Shown in pieces: positions 28,201 to 36,967 of a DNA stretch of 64,000 bases. The notes under the pieces were generated by a model. The model had not been told where the DNA came from. It ran no database searches and saw only the letters and a list, made by a program, of their open reading frames with translations. The position numbers and the translations under genes are program-made. Source of the stretch: Reichenbachiella agariperforans (GTDB taxonomy: Bacteria; Bacteroidota; Bacteroidia; Cytophagales; Cyclobacteriaceae). How positions within the stretch are numbered: position 1 is the stretch's first letter; each line of letters opens with the position of its first letter. The DNA is taken from contig NZ_FRAA01000001.1 of NCBI RefSeq assembly GCF_900142205.1, positions 526,803 to 590,802 on the forward strand, read 5' to 3'.

Positions 28201-28391
28201 CACTACCGAGTTCGATTTTGGACAAAGTCAGTATAGATAGATTGAGATTCTACATCACAGCCGAAAACCTATTCACATTCACAAACTACACAGGATATGA
28301 CCCTGAAATAGGCGGCGGTACCATGAGTATTGATAGAGGTATCTATCCACAAGCAAGATCATTTATGGCTGGTATCAATTTGAACTTTTAG
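25251..28391 (+). CDS. SusC/RagA-family TonB-linked outer-membrane transporter (beta-glucan locus)
   Basis: A 1046-residue protein with a signal peptide (to about 31), an N-terminal carboxypeptidase-regulatory-like domain (VKGQVKDETGETLPGVSILIKG, 35-118), the SusC-type TonB region LEEVVVVGYGAQKK, a plug domain (about 125-235) and a large barrel ending in an aromatic strand (ARSFMAGINLNF). It imports oligosaccharides across the outer membrane with the SusD-like protein encoded 21 bases downstream. Length and layout are normal for the family. The substrate, beta-1,3-gluco-oligosaccharide, is inferred from the neighbouring GH16, GH3 and GH128 genes. Confidence 0.96.
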   Translation: MKLQTLQLWKRSVRPLMILSLSLLWSFAQAQDTTVKGQVKDETGETLPGVSILIKGTTKGTVTDLDGNYSITVSDQNAVLSFSFIGYITQEVAVGSRSTVDVSLQADIQSLEEVVVVGYGAQKKSVVTGAISSVKAKDLESQPISRVEQALQGRTSGITVASTSGQPGASSTIRIRGFTSTNDDANNPLWVVDGVVIDNGGIGYLNQSDIASIEVLKDAASQAIYGTRGASGVILVTTKKGQEGRTKVSYNGFYGTSAPARRLSLTNATEYATLMNESAIAAGQPIPYSDPQSLGEGTDWQDQIFNDDARRQNHELSISGGNAASTYYVSLGYWDQEGIVVSDISNYERFNVRVNSQHKIKDRITIGQNLSYAKDKSIGLGNTNSEFGGPLSSAINLDPITPAVETDPTVASQAPYNNEGVLTDANGNPYGISTIVGQELTNPLAYTQTRLGNFSWSDNVVGNVFAEVELIKGLKIKSNVGAKIAFWGDENFTPVFYLNSSVKNVTNSMSRSMNRRIDYNLENTISYGRTVGEHTFNVLLGQGAYQENFTRNVNVTYRDIPATNFDDASMNFSVPNDQITGGGSEGQLHTVSSLFARVNYNYGEKYLLTGVVRRDGSSRFGENNKYGFFPSVSAGWVLSRESFWPSNDVVNFFKLRAGYGIVGNDNIGDFSYLSTVGGGRNYAFGTSGTYVNGVSPNKPANPDLKWEETSQLNIGFEATIISNLNLTVEWYNKQTNGILMGNPIPGYVGAIENPAANLADMKNTGVEVELGYSMNLGELQLNFNGNVSYLQNEVVSLGAGREYLEGGSTFQASAYPITRTAVGHALNSFYGFKQQGIFQTAEDVQNHTSSDGTVIQPDAKPGDFIWKDNNDDGQITEEDRDFIGNPTPDWTYGLTIGGKYKNFDFSIFTQGVAGNEIFQGLRRLDVANANFESSALNRWTGPGSTNDYPRLVNGDPNKNFTNPSDFYLEDGSYFRLKTIQIGYSLPSSILDKVSIDRLRFYITAENLFTFTNYTGYDPEIGGGTMSIDRGIYPQARSFMAGINLNF

Positions 28392-28412
28392 TAAACTCAA
28401 AAATTAAGCAAA

Positions 28413-29933
28413 ATGAAATTCATACATATAAAATATACCCTAATGCTAGTGAGCCTACTAATAGTAAGCTCATGTAGCGACAGTTTCATTGAGGTCGAAC
28501 CTCGCGGAACAGAGCTGGAAGACAACTACTACCGAAACGCAGAAGAAGCACTAGCAGGACTAGTCGCAGTGTACGACCAAGTAGGTGGCATGTCCAATGG
28601 GCTGATCAACAAATTTATCGCAACTAACTCTGCATCTGATGACCACTATGCTGGTGGTGGGAGTGCCAATGATGTCACGGGCATACAAGTATGGTCTAAC
28701 TATACACTAGATCCTGCTACTGGTCCACAAGGAGACCTCTGGAACAGAGGTTACTCAGGAATTTTCAGAGCCAACTCTATTTTGGGACATCTTCCAGATG
28801 TAGATATGGATGATAATTTGAGAGCTAGATACGTAGCAGAAGCAAAGTTCCTAAGAGCATACTTCTACTTTGATCTTGTTAGATTTTTTGAAAACATCCC
28901 ATTGATCATTTCATCAGATCTAGGAGACTTCAAAAACATCCCACAAGTAGACCCATCTGAAGTATATACTCAGGTCATAGAAGACCTAATCGCAGCAATA
29001 CCTGACCTACCTGCAACTGTACCCGTCGCAACTGAAGGTGGTAGAGCTACCGAAGGCGCAGCGAGAGCACTATTAGGCAAGGTATACCTATGGCAAGAAG
29101 ATTTCGCTAAAGCTGCAGAGCAATTTGCAGAAGTAAACGGCACACCAGGTGGAACAAGTCAGTTTGGCTATAGCCTTCTCCCCAACTTTGGAGACCTATG
29201 GATATTCAGCAACAAACATCACAGTGAATCAATCTTTTCTGTAAACCACACGAGTGAAGGACAATGGGGAGACTGGGGATGTATCGCATGTGCTGAAGGC
29301 AACTGGCTAAACATCATGATCAACCCACGAGGGTACACTGCCATAGATGCATCTGCTCCTGATTATGTATCAGGGTGGAGTTTCAATCCAGTAACACCTA
29401 GCCTCGAAGCAGCCATGACAGGTGATCCACGCTATAGTGAGACTATCGCAGATCTACAAACCATGGAGGATAATGGTCTAGTTACCTACGAAAAAGGATA
29501 CCAAAACACAGGGTTCTTTATCGAAAAATTCACTTCGAGACAAGAAAACGTAGCAACAGGTGGGAATATGGAAGGCAACTTTGAGCAAAACCTATATGAC
29601 ATACGTCTAGCTGACACCTATCTATTGGAAGCAGAGGCACTCGTTAGAGATGGCTCCAATACCGCCAGAGCACAAGCACTACTAGATGCAGTACGCGCTA
29701 GAGTAGGTCTCGCTTCTACGCCGGCTACTTTCGAAACCATCAAGGCAGAAAGAAGACTAGAACTTGCAGGCGAAGGACACAGATGGTTTGATCTCGTTAG
29801 ATGGGGAGATGCTGCTACAGTATTGGCCAGTAGAGGTTTCGTCGCAGGCAAACACGAAATCCTACCAATCCCACTCTTCGAAACACAAGACACGGCCATA
29901 GAGCAGAACTTAGAATACGGAGGGACTAAATAA
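28413..29933 (+). CDS. SusD/RagB-family glycan-binding lipoprotein (beta-glucan locus)
   Basis: A 506-residue surface lipoprotein; the lipobox ends at Cys21 (VSSC). Hallmarks of the family are the early RGTELEDNYYRNAEEALAG, the helical repeat region with YVAEAKFLRAYFYFDLVRFF, and the C-terminal ERRLELAGEGHRWFDLVRWGDA. It should form the lid of the preceding SusC transporter and capture the oligosaccharide. The next gene starts 32 bases later, in the same operon. Confidence 0.96.
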   Translation: MKFIHIKYTLMLVSLLIVSSCSDSFIEVEPRGTELEDNYYRNAEEALAGLVAVYDQVGGMSNGLINKFIATNSASDDHYAGGGSANDVTGIQVWSNYTLDPATGPQGDLWNRGYSGIFRANSILGHLPDVDMDDNLRARYVAEAKFLRAYFYFDLVRFFENIPLIISSDLGDFKNIPQVDPSEVYTQVIEDLIAAIPDLPATVPVATEGGRATEGAARALLGKVYLWQEDFAKAAEQFAEVNGTPGGTSQFGYSLLPNFGDLWIFSNKHHSESIFSVNHTSEGQWGDWGCIACAEGNWLNIMINPRGYTAIDASAPDYVSGWSFNPVTPSLEAAMTGDPRYSETIADLQTMEDNGLVTYEKGYQNTGFFIEKFTSRQENVATGGNMEGNFEQNLYDIRLADTYLLEAEALVRDGSNTARAQALLDAVRARVGLASTPATFETIKAERRLELAGEGHRWFDLVRWGDAATVLASRGFVAGKHEILPIPLFETQDTAIEQNLEYGGTK

Positions 29934-29965
29934 TCAATTATTATTTTGATCTAAATAAGCATAAG

Positions 29966-30862
29966 ATGAAAAACATAATAAAGAACATAAGTAACTGGGG
30001 TACCATCGCGTTGTTCGCTTCTGTGACAATGGTAGCATGTACACCAGACTCAGAAGATCTGTCCTTGGGTAAAAAACCCGAAGCTAGCTTCACCATAGAG
30101 CCAATAGAAGGTAAAAACAACAAATATCTACTCAGCAACACAACAGATGGTGGATTCGCCTACTATTGGGACAAGGGGAATGGGACCTTCGAAGAAGGCA
30201 TGGAAAATGATACTGTTTACCTACCATGGGTCGGAGAATATGATATCTCTCTACGTGTACTGACCCCAGGGGGATATGACGAAACCACCGAGTCTGTGAC
30301 AGTAGATACCGCTGACCCAAATGCTTGTTCAGGTTTCCTTTCACTCTTAACAGATTGCTCTAGCAAAACTTGGATTTTGGCTCAGCCAGAAGGTGGAGCG
30401 CTCCTAGTCGGTCCATCTGACGGAAGTACATGGTGGACTAATAGTGCCGCAGATGTAATGGCTGCAGATCGTGTATGTCTATTTGACAATGAATACACTT
30501 TCCATGCTCAAGGAGATTTTGTCTTTGACAACCAAGGTACTTTTAGAGTAGATGACGAAGGTGGTGCTGCTTGGCCTGCAGAGATGGGACTCGATATCGG
30601 ATGTTATGATATGGATCAGATTCCTGACCAATTCCAAGCATGGGGTTCTGGCAATCACAAATTCTCCTTGACTGATACGCACTTGACAGTGGTAGGCAAT
30701 GGTGCACATATTGCCCTTTACAAAGTAGGTTCATCAGGATCGATCACTACTCCTGAAGCCAGCGTGTCTTACGAGATCGTATCACTCACTGCTGACAAAA
30801 TGGTGATCAAAAAGTACTTCGATTGGGGAGGATGGGTATTTACCCTCAAACCAAAAGAATAA
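29966..30862 (+). CDS. PKD-type surface glycan-binding lipoprotein (SusE position)
   Basis: A 298-residue lipoprotein with the lipobox ending at Cys25 (MVAC). Residues about 38-115 look like a PKD domain (FAYYWDKGNGTFEEG, then GEYDISLRVLTPGG). The C-terminal half, with many tryptophan and aromatic residues (KTWILAQPEGG, DGSTWWTNSA, FDWGGWVFTLKPKE), is typical of uncharacterised proteins encoded directly after SusD. It probably binds the polysaccharide at the cell surface. A terminator follows, so the downstream GH16 gene may be expressed at a lower level or from its own promoter. Confidence 0.8.
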   Translation: MKNIIKNISNWGTIALFASVTMVACTPDSEDLSLGKKPEASFTIEPIEGKNNKYLLSNTTDGGFAYYWDKGNGTFEEGMENDTVYLPWVGEYDISLRVLTPGGYDETTESVTVDTADPNACSGFLSLLTDCSSKTWILAQPEGGALLVGPSDGSTWWTNSAADVMAADRVCLFDNEYTFHAQGDFVFDNQGTFRVDDEGGAAWPAEMGLDIGCYDMDQIPDQFQAWGSGNHKFSLTDTHLTVVGNGAHIALYKVGSSGSITTPEASVSYEIVSLTADKMVIKKYFDWGGWVFTLKPKE

Positions 30863-30874
30863 TTATCTAAAAAT

Positions 30875-30905
30875 AGGGGTCGGTAATCCACTGACCCCTT
30901 TCCTT
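30875..30905 (+). terminator. Terminator between the glycan-binding lipoprotein and GH16 genes
   Basis: AGGGGTC (30875-30881) pairs with GACCCCT (30893-30899), followed by TTCCTTTTTC. Because the GH16 start is only about 30 bases further on and no separate promoter is visible, partial read-through that tunes enzyme level is likely. Confidence 0.7.
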
Positions 30906-30929
30906 TTTCGCTTACAACTCAATAAGATT

Positions 30930-31790
30930 ATGAAACTGCTTTCTATTCCATTCCTGTTTTTCCTTTTTGCATCCTGCCAAACGGAAGACAGTAGCAATGG
31001 CCCACAGTATCACACGCCCCCTACCCCTACTATTACGACTACTTACTCATTCTCCGAAACACCTATCTGGCAGGAAGAATTTGACTATACTGGAGCGCCT
31101 GACCCTACCAAATGGGGCTATGACCTAGGAGGAAACGGCTGGGGGAACAACGAACTACAACACTACACCGACCAACCCGAAAACGCATCGGTTGCAGACG
31201 GTCTACTGACCATCACGGCGATCAAAGAAAAAACTGAAAACAGCGATTACTCCTCTGCTCGACTGGTCACTAGAGACAAAGGGGACTTCTTATACGGACG
31301 CTTCGAGATCGCGGCTAAACTCCCCGCAGGCAAAGGTACTTGGCCTGCCATCTGGATGCTACCTACAGACTGGGTCTATGGTAGCTGGCCCAAATCTGGA
31401 GAAATAGATATCATGGAACATGTAGGCTATGACCAAAACCGAGTTCACATCACCGTACATACAGAAGCATACAATCATTCCATAGGTACACAAGTTGGAA
31501 AAAACAAAGTCATAGAGGGTGTAAGTGACTCTTTTCACCTTTACCGCGTAGACTGGACACCTGAGAGCATTAAAGGGTACATCGATGATCTTCAGATTTT
31601 CGATTTCCCTAACGAGAATAAAGGTTCTGCCACTTGGCCCTTTGATCAAAAGTTTCACTTCCTACTCAATATCGCCGTAGGCGGAGACTGGGGTGGCGCA
31701 GAAGGAATAGACGAAACCATCTACCCTGTCGAGATGGTGGTAGATTATGTGAGAGTGTACGAACTCATCGAAACAGAAGTAGAAGAATAA
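30930..31790 (+). CDS. GH16 beta-1,3-glucanase (laminarinase) lipoprotein
   Basis: A 286-residue lipoprotein with the lipobox ending at Cys16 (FASC). The GH16 domain spans about residues 45-280. Catalytic residues lie in GEIDIMEHVG: nucleophile Glu158, helper Asp160, acid/base Glu163, with the EIDIME form and the extra methionine usual in laminarinases. Substrate-site tryptophans are seen in WPAIWMLP and GGDWGG. It should cleave beta-1,3-glucan at the surface or in the periplasm, giving oligosaccharides for SusCD and GH3. The GH3 gene begins 15 bases downstream. Confidence 0.93.
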   Translation: MKLLSIPFLFFLFASCQTEDSSNGPQYHTPPTPTITTTYSFSETPIWQEEFDYTGAPDPTKWGYDLGGNGWGNNELQHYTDQPENASVADGLLTITAIKEKTENSDYSSARLVTRDKGDFLYGRFEIAAKLPAGKGTWPAIWMLPTDWVYGSWPKSGEIDIMEHVGYDQNRVHITVHTEAYNHSIGTQVGKNKVIEGVSDSFHLYRVDWTPESIKGYIDDLQIFDFPNENKGSATWPFDQKFHFLLNIAVGGDWGGAEGIDETIYPVEMVVDYVRVYELIETEVEE

Positions 31791-31805
31791 TTACAATATC
31801 AAACA

Positions 31806-34151
31806 ATGAAAAAAATCATCATATCAGTTTTGGCTGCCACAACGGTCATCATAGGTTTCTCATTTTTCACTACGAAAAAAAGTCAGAAAGAAATCACTAA
31901 AATAGAACGTGTAGAAAAACTACTCTCCCAAATGACTCTAGAAGAAAAAGTAGGTCAAATGGCACAGGTAACACTAGACGTCATCACAGAGGGAGACAAC
32001 GAATTTTCCAGTTACGAACCCCTGAAACTATCAGATGAATTGGTCAACAAAGCCATTCTCGAATACCACGTAGGTTCAGTACTCAACACTGCCAACAACA
32101 GAGCCCGTAGCACCGAAAAATGGCACGAAGTAGTGAGCCAACTGCAAGAAGTAGCTACCACACAGACTCGCCTCAAAATCCCAGTGATCTATGGAATCGA
32201 TGCGATTCACGGAACTACCTACACAGCTGGAGCGACATTGTTTCCACAGGAGATTGCACAGGCAGCGACTTTCAACAGAGAACTGGTCAGACGAGGAGCA
32301 GAAATCTGTGCTTATGAGACACGTGCTTCTGCTATTCCATGGACCTTCTCCCCTGTTCTGGATATGGGTAGAGACCCTCGGTTTCCACGAATCTGGGAAG
32401 GTTTCGGCGAAGATGTCTACTTGACTTCAGAGATGGGTGTACAGATGATCAAAGGTTATGAAGGCGAAGACAATGACATCAGTAACCCGCTGCATGTAGC
32501 TTCTTGTCTAAAACACTTCCTCGGCTACTCTGTACCTCTATCAGGTAAAGACCGCACACCGGCTTTCATCCCTGAAATCGAGCTTAGAGAACGACACATC
32601 CCAGCATTCAAAGCGGCGCTAGATGCTGGTGCCCACACGGTCATGATCAACTCTGGACTCATCAACGGCACACCTGTACATGCCAACTACGATATACTCA
32701 CTAAACTGCTCAAAGAAGAACTTGGGTTCGACGGTGTAGCTGTCACCGATTGGGCGGACATTGACAACCTCTACACACGAGACAAAGTAGCTGCTACACC
32801 AAAAGAAGCCGTAAAAATCGCCATCAATGCAGGTATCGACATGGCCATGATACCCTACAGTTTTGACTTCTGTGAAGACCTAGTTGAGTTGGTCCATGAA
32901 GGCGAAGTACCTATGTCTAGAATCGATGATGCTGTCAGACGTATCCTAAATCTCAAACACCAATTGGGTCTGTTCGATACACCTGTCACCCACTACAAAG
33001 ACTATGATAAATTTGGCAGTAAAGAATTCGAAACAGCAGCCTACAATGCCGCTGCAGAAGCCATCACTTTATTGAAAAATCAAGAAGCGACCCTCCCACT
33101 CAAAAAAGGAGCAAAACTACTCGTCACAGGCCCTAATGCGAACAGTATGAGAAGCCTCAACGGCGGGTGGTCATACTCGTGGCAAGGTGAGAAAGTGGAA
33201 GAATTCGCGGCACAATACAACACCATATTAGAAGCGATCCAAAACTTCAACGGCAAGAAAAATGTAACCCACGTCGCTGGCGTATCTTATGTAGAAACTG
33301 GAAAATACTGGGAAGAAACAACGGACATACCAGCAGCAGTACAGGCAGCCGAAAAAGTAGACTACATCGTACTATGCCTAGGAGAAAACAGCTACACTGA
33401 AAAACCTGGAGACCTACATGACTTGAAAATCTCACAGAATCAAATCGATTTAGCACTAGCTCTCGTCAAAACAGATAAACCCGTCATCCTCGTCCTCAAC
33501 GAAGGCCGTCCAAGGTTGATCAAAAATTTCGCTAAGGATATGAATGCCATCGTACAGACCTACCTCCCAGGCAATTTTGGAGGAGATGCACTCGCGGACA
33601 TCCTATTCGGTAAAGTCAACCCAAGTGGAAAACTACCCTACACCTACCCGATGTATGCCAACACACTCGTGACCTATGATCACAAGCCATCTGAGGAACA
33701 AGACAAAATGGAAGGCATGTACGACTATGAATCTGATTTTGCAGTACAGTTCCCATTCGGGTACGGACTCAGCTATACGACATTCGAGTACAGTGACCTG
33801 ACTGTGAGTAGTACGAGTCTCAGTGCTACGGACGAACTCACGATCTCTGTCAAAGTCACCAATACGGGCAAAGTAACAGGTAAAGAAGTGGTACAACTCT
33901 ACATCTCTGACTTGGTCGCATCGATCAGCCCAGATATGAAAAGGCTCAGAGGATTTGAGAAGATCAATTTAAAGGCTGGTGAGTCCAAAACAGTCCGCTT
34001 TACCATCACGGGTAGCGATATCGCATTTGTGACGTCTGACCTGCAGTGGACAGTAGAAAAAGGAGATTTTGCAATCAACATCGGTGGACAATCAGACAAG
34101 TTTGAGATCACCGAAACCAAGAAATTTGGTCAGTCTGGTCAAATGCTTTAA
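31806..34151 (+). CDS. GH3 beta-glucosidase
   Basis: A 781-residue exported enzyme with an N-terminal hydrophobic stretch (residues 3-22) and no lipobox, so probably periplasmic. The GH3 N-terminal barrel contains the nucleophile Asp315 in VTDWADI and the KHF(L)GY segment (CLKHFLGY). A GH3 C-terminal domain follows (from about 420, GPNANSMRSLNGGWSYSW), then a fibronectin III-like domain (about 690-770). It resembles BglX-type beta-glucosidases and would release glucose from the oligosaccharides made by the GH16 and GH128 enzymes. Confidence 0.94.
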   Translation: MKKIIISVLAATTVIIGFSFFTTKKSQKEITKIERVEKLLSQMTLEEKVGQMAQVTLDVITEGDNEFSSYEPLKLSDELVNKAILEYHVGSVLNTANNRARSTEKWHEVVSQLQEVATTQTRLKIPVIYGIDAIHGTTYTAGATLFPQEIAQAATFNRELVRRGAEICAYETRASAIPWTFSPVLDMGRDPRFPRIWEGFGEDVYLTSEMGVQMIKGYEGEDNDISNPLHVASCLKHFLGYSVPLSGKDRTPAFIPEIELRERHIPAFKAALDAGAHTVMINSGLINGTPVHANYDILTKLLKEELGFDGVAVTDWADIDNLYTRDKVAATPKEAVKIAINAGIDMAMIPYSFDFCEDLVELVHEGEVPMSRIDDAVRRILNLKHQLGLFDTPVTHYKDYDKFGSKEFETAAYNAAAEAITLLKNQEATLPLKKGAKLLVTGPNANSMRSLNGGWSYSWQGEKVEEFAAQYNTILEAIQNFNGKKNVTHVAGVSYVETGKYWEETTDIPAAVQAAEKVDYIVLCLGENSYTEKPGDLHDLKISQNQIDLALALVKTDKPVILVLNEGRPRLIKNFAKDMNAIVQTYLPGNFGGDALADILFGKVNPSGKLPYTYPMYANTLVTYDHKPSEEQDKMEGMYDYESDFAVQFPFGYGLSYTTFEYSDLTVSSTSLSATDELTISVKVTNTGKVTGKEVVQLYISDLVASISPDMKRLRGFEKINLKAGESKTVRFTITGSDIAFVTSDLQWTVEKGDFAINIGGQSDKFEITETKKFGQSGQML

Positions 34152-34173
34152 TAGTTTATTATAGTAATCATGA

Positions 34174-34205
34174 AGCCATCTCAGTAGTCATGCACTGAGA
34201 TGGCT
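34174..34205 (+). terminator. Hairpin after the GH3 gene
   Basis: AGCCATCTCAG (34174-34184) pairs perfectly with CTGAGATGGCT (34194-34205 region) over 11 bp with a 9-10 base loop. It lacks a T run, so it may stabilise the transcript end rather than terminate alone; a stronger terminator follows at 34240. Confidence 0.5.
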
Positions 34206-34239
34206 AATTGCATCATACCAGACAACATTACGATTTAGA

Positions 34240-34315
34240 AGACTGCCTCTACCCTTTTTATCTTGATTAGAGGGCTAGATAAAATGGGATGTTTGCTGAG
34301 GCAGTCTCTTTTTTT
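34240..34315 (+). terminator. Long terminator before the GH128 gene
   Basis: AGACTGCCTC (34240-34249) pairs with GAGGCAGTCT (34298-34307), and inside it CCCTTTTTATCT pairs with AGATAAAATGGG apart from small mismatches. Seven T follow (34309-34315). The T run ends 17 bases before the GH128 start codon, so this may be an attenuator in its leader as well as the end of the SusC operon. Confidence 0.8.
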
Positions 34316-34332
34316 ACTCTTAAAAAAATGAT

Positions 34333-35826
34333 ATGAACCGTATTCTACTCGCTACACTGCTAACCTTGATGGTTTGGTCTGCTCAAAGTCAAAAAAGAGG
34401 TATGGCCTATGGTCACCATTCAGCAGAAGACATGGAGATTCTCGCGCCCCATGTCAACTGGTGGTACAACTGGTCAGAAACGCCAGACGCCAAAGTAGCC
34501 AGTAGCTTTACGAACCTCGGGTTTGAATTCGTCCCCATGACATGGAATGGAAACTATGACGAAACGAAACTACGCACCTTCCTCTCCGACCATCCCGAGA
34601 CCAAGTATCTCTTGGCCTTCAACGAACCCAACTTCCTAGAGCAAGCCAACATAACCCCTACAGAAGTAGCTGCACTCTGGCCAGAACTGGAAGCTATCGC
34701 TGACGACTTCAACCTTGAAATCGTCGGCCCAGCAGTCAATTTTTGTGGTGAATGTATCTCCGAGAATGGCACCACCTACACCGATCCTGTAGCGTATCTA
34801 GATGACTTCTTTGCAGCATGTACGGACTGTAGAGTCGATCACATCGCAGTACACACCTATGTCAATACCATCGGTGCACTAGAGTGGTACATCGGTCTAT
34901 TCGAAAAATACAACAAACCCATCTGGCTCACCGAGTTTGCAGGATGGGAAGAAAATGGCGTCATCAACAATACCAACGACCAAATCAGCTTTATGAAAAG
35001 TGCGTTGGAGTTCCTAGACAATGAACCGAGCATTTTCAGATATGCATGGTTCATCGGTAGAACCAGTGGCGGCATCAACGCCTACCCTTACATAGACCTC
35101 TTAGGTACCAATGGACAACTGACAGCACTCGGGGAGACCTATACCGCCGCACCCAAGATCAGAGACACAAACAAAGTAGTAGATATACCTGCAGTGATCT
35201 ATGCTGAGGACTACAACACCATGGAAGGTATCTCACTAGAAAAAACAAGTGATGAAACGGGAGACAAAATTGTGGGATATATCGATGCAAATGATTGGCT
35301 AGAATACAAAATCAACGTCAGCGAGACTCGTGACTACCCTATATATTTTAGAGTAGCCGCTACCCAAAACAGCTCATTAGAGGTTCTCATAGATGGACAA
35401 AGTGAACTCACGCAATCTTTCACGACCACAGGTGGTTGGCAAAACTGGTCGACTTTCGACAACACGCTACCTCTCACTACGGGTGAACATACACTAAAGC
35501 TTTTGGCTAAGAGCGGTGGTTTCAATCTCAACTGGGTCGGCATAGATGCAGAAGCCATCATACCCGAACTGCCTTTAGCAGTGAATAATGATAAAGAAAT
35601 GACACTATACCCTAATCCTACACAGGGTACAGTCAACCTACACAGTACGACACAGATCACCAAAATAGAGCTATTCACACTAACTGGAAAAACACGCTAC
35701 AAAAAGGCTTTTGCATCCCAAAACATCACACTTGACCTCCATACCCTGCCTTCAGGGATATACTTCATGCAAGTCACTGACCAAAACCAGCAACGAATAA
35801 CAAGAAGAATTTCTATCAAGAACTAG
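34333..35826 (+). CDS. GH128-type beta-1,3-glucanase with CBM6 and T9SS sorting domain
   Basis: A 497-residue secreted protein. The signal peptide ends near SAQSQ (residue 20). The catalytic domain (about 22-270) is of the glycosyl-hydrolase catalytic-core type (Asl1/GH128): acid/base Glu98 in AFNEPN and nucleophile Glu201 in LTEFAGW. A CBM6-like module follows (about 285-410, VIYAEDYNTMEG to GGFNLNWVGID), then a type A T9SS sorting domain (YPNPTQ onward). GH128 enzymes are endo-beta-1,3-glucanases, which fits the GH16, GH3 and GH5 set. Export through T9SS suggests it works at the cell surface or outside. Confidence 0.85.
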   Translation: MNRILLATLLTLMVWSAQSQKRGMAYGHHSAEDMEILAPHVNWWYNWSETPDAKVASSFTNLGFEFVPMTWNGNYDETKLRTFLSDHPETKYLLAFNEPNFLEQANITPTEVAALWPELEAIADDFNLEIVGPAVNFCGECISENGTTYTDPVAYLDDFFAACTDCRVDHIAVHTYVNTIGALEWYIGLFEKYNKPIWLTEFAGWEENGVINNTNDQISFMKSALEFLDNEPSIFRYAWFIGRTSGGINAYPYIDLLGTNGQLTALGETYTAAPKIRDTNKVVDIPAVIYAEDYNTMEGISLEKTSDETGDKIVGYIDANDWLEYKINVSETRDYPIYFRVAATQNSSLEVLIDGQSELTQSFTTTGGWQNWSTFDNTLPLTTGEHTLKLLAKSGGFNLNWVGIDAEAIIPELPLAVNNDKEMTLYPNPTQGTVNLHSTTQITKIELFTLTGKTRYKKAFASQNITLDLHTLPSGIYFMQVTDQNQQRITRRISIKN

Positions 35827-35843
35827 ATCTCAGAAAAAGAGCA

Positions 35844-36914
35844 CTAGTTAGAAGTAATTTCCTTAGCGTCTGTGATTTTTTCTTGCGCTTCCTCTCTGTC
35901 CTCTTGATCTGTCGTTTCGGTAGCAGATACCGCATGGTTGGACGGATTGAGCACCACTTCGATACATATCGGAAAGTGGTCTGAGTGAAAATTAGGCAAG
36001 CGCTTGATACCAGCTACTTTAAAGTCTGTGCTCAAAAACAGATGATCTAATGGCCACCTCAACAAAGGATAATGTGCATGGAAGGTATTGAAAAAACCTC
36101 GCCCCATTCTCGGATCTAAAAGTTCGCTGACTCTAATAAACAAACGCGTCGTATGTGACCATGCCACATCATTGAGATCTCCCGCTACGATGACTGGCAT
36201 GTCACTTTCGCGAGACTCTCGACCTACCATGACCAATTCCGCATCTCGCTGAATCGAAGTACTGTTTTCCGATGGAGATGGCGGTTTAGGATGTACCCCA
36301 AAGAACTTAACCAACTGTCCATTTTTTAACTCAAAAATGATATGTACCGAGGGTACATTTTCTTCGATCAAGTATTTAATTGTCCCCTCTTTGATCGTCA
36401 CCTTGCTATACAACAACAGGCCGTAGGTATTGTCCAAGGGCTCTAGCATGCGATGTGGAAACAACTGATTCATATCTTCACGAATCGCCTCCTCCCACGC
36501 ATGACTTGCTTCCACCAGCATCAGAATGTCAGGATCCTCACCTTTCACCATCTCTATCAACCCTTTATAATCATCATTGCTCATGAGTACATTGGCAGAT
36601 ATTATCTTCAGTCGTTCGTGTGTTTGATTATCTATATCTGCATCCGGAACTTTCCTAGCAGCCCACCGTGTATAAGGATAAATAATCCATAGACGATAGA
36701 GTAAAGTCAAACATAAAGCGGCAAACGCTAAGTAATGATAACCCGGATTACTAAGTGGGAAACAAACTAGGAGCAGCAAGATGACCACATTAATCACCGT
36801 AAACTGCGCATAGGGAAAATCAAAAAATCTAACTGTCCAATGCTCATAAGTCAACAATGGAATCAAATTAACCATCACCATTACCCCCACCAGAACTACC
36901 ATCACTATTTCCAT
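35844..36914 (-). CDS. Membrane-anchored endonuclease/exonuclease/phosphatase-family protein
   Basis: A 356-residue protein with three N-terminal membrane helices (about residues 2-20, 38-54, 60-80) and an EEP-fold domain from about 100. Active-site motifs are visible: SANVLMSND, LMLVEASH (metal glutamate), GVHPKPP, VAGDLNDVAW, and the final SDHFPI. The phosphodiester or phosphomonoester substrate is unknown; such membrane-linked EEP proteins are common in Bacteroidota. The C-terminal 40 residues are charged and low complexity. It follows the CaCA exchanger by 53 bases on the same strand. Confidence 0.87.
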   Translation of the reverse strand: MEIVMVVLVGVMVMVNLIPLLTYEHWTVRFFDFPYAQFTVINVVILLLLVCFPLSNPGYHYLAFAALCLTLLYRLWIIYPYTRWAARKVPDADIDNQTHERLKIISANVLMSNDDYKGLIEMVKGEDPDILMLVEASHAWEEAIREDMNQLFPHRMLEPLDNTYGLLLYSKVTIKEGTIKYLIEENVPSVHIIFELKNGQLVKFFGVHPKPPSPSENSTSIQRDAELVMVGRESRESDMPVIVAGDLNDVAWSHTTRLFIRVSELLDPRMGRGFFNTFHAHYPLLRWPLDHLFLSTDFKVAGIKRLPNFHSDHFPICIEVVLNPSNHAVSATETTDQEDREEAQEKITDAKEITSN

Positions 36915-36967
36915 ATCTATCTATTCGTATGATGAGGATAGTTCGCCTCACTTTGTTGACACTATTT

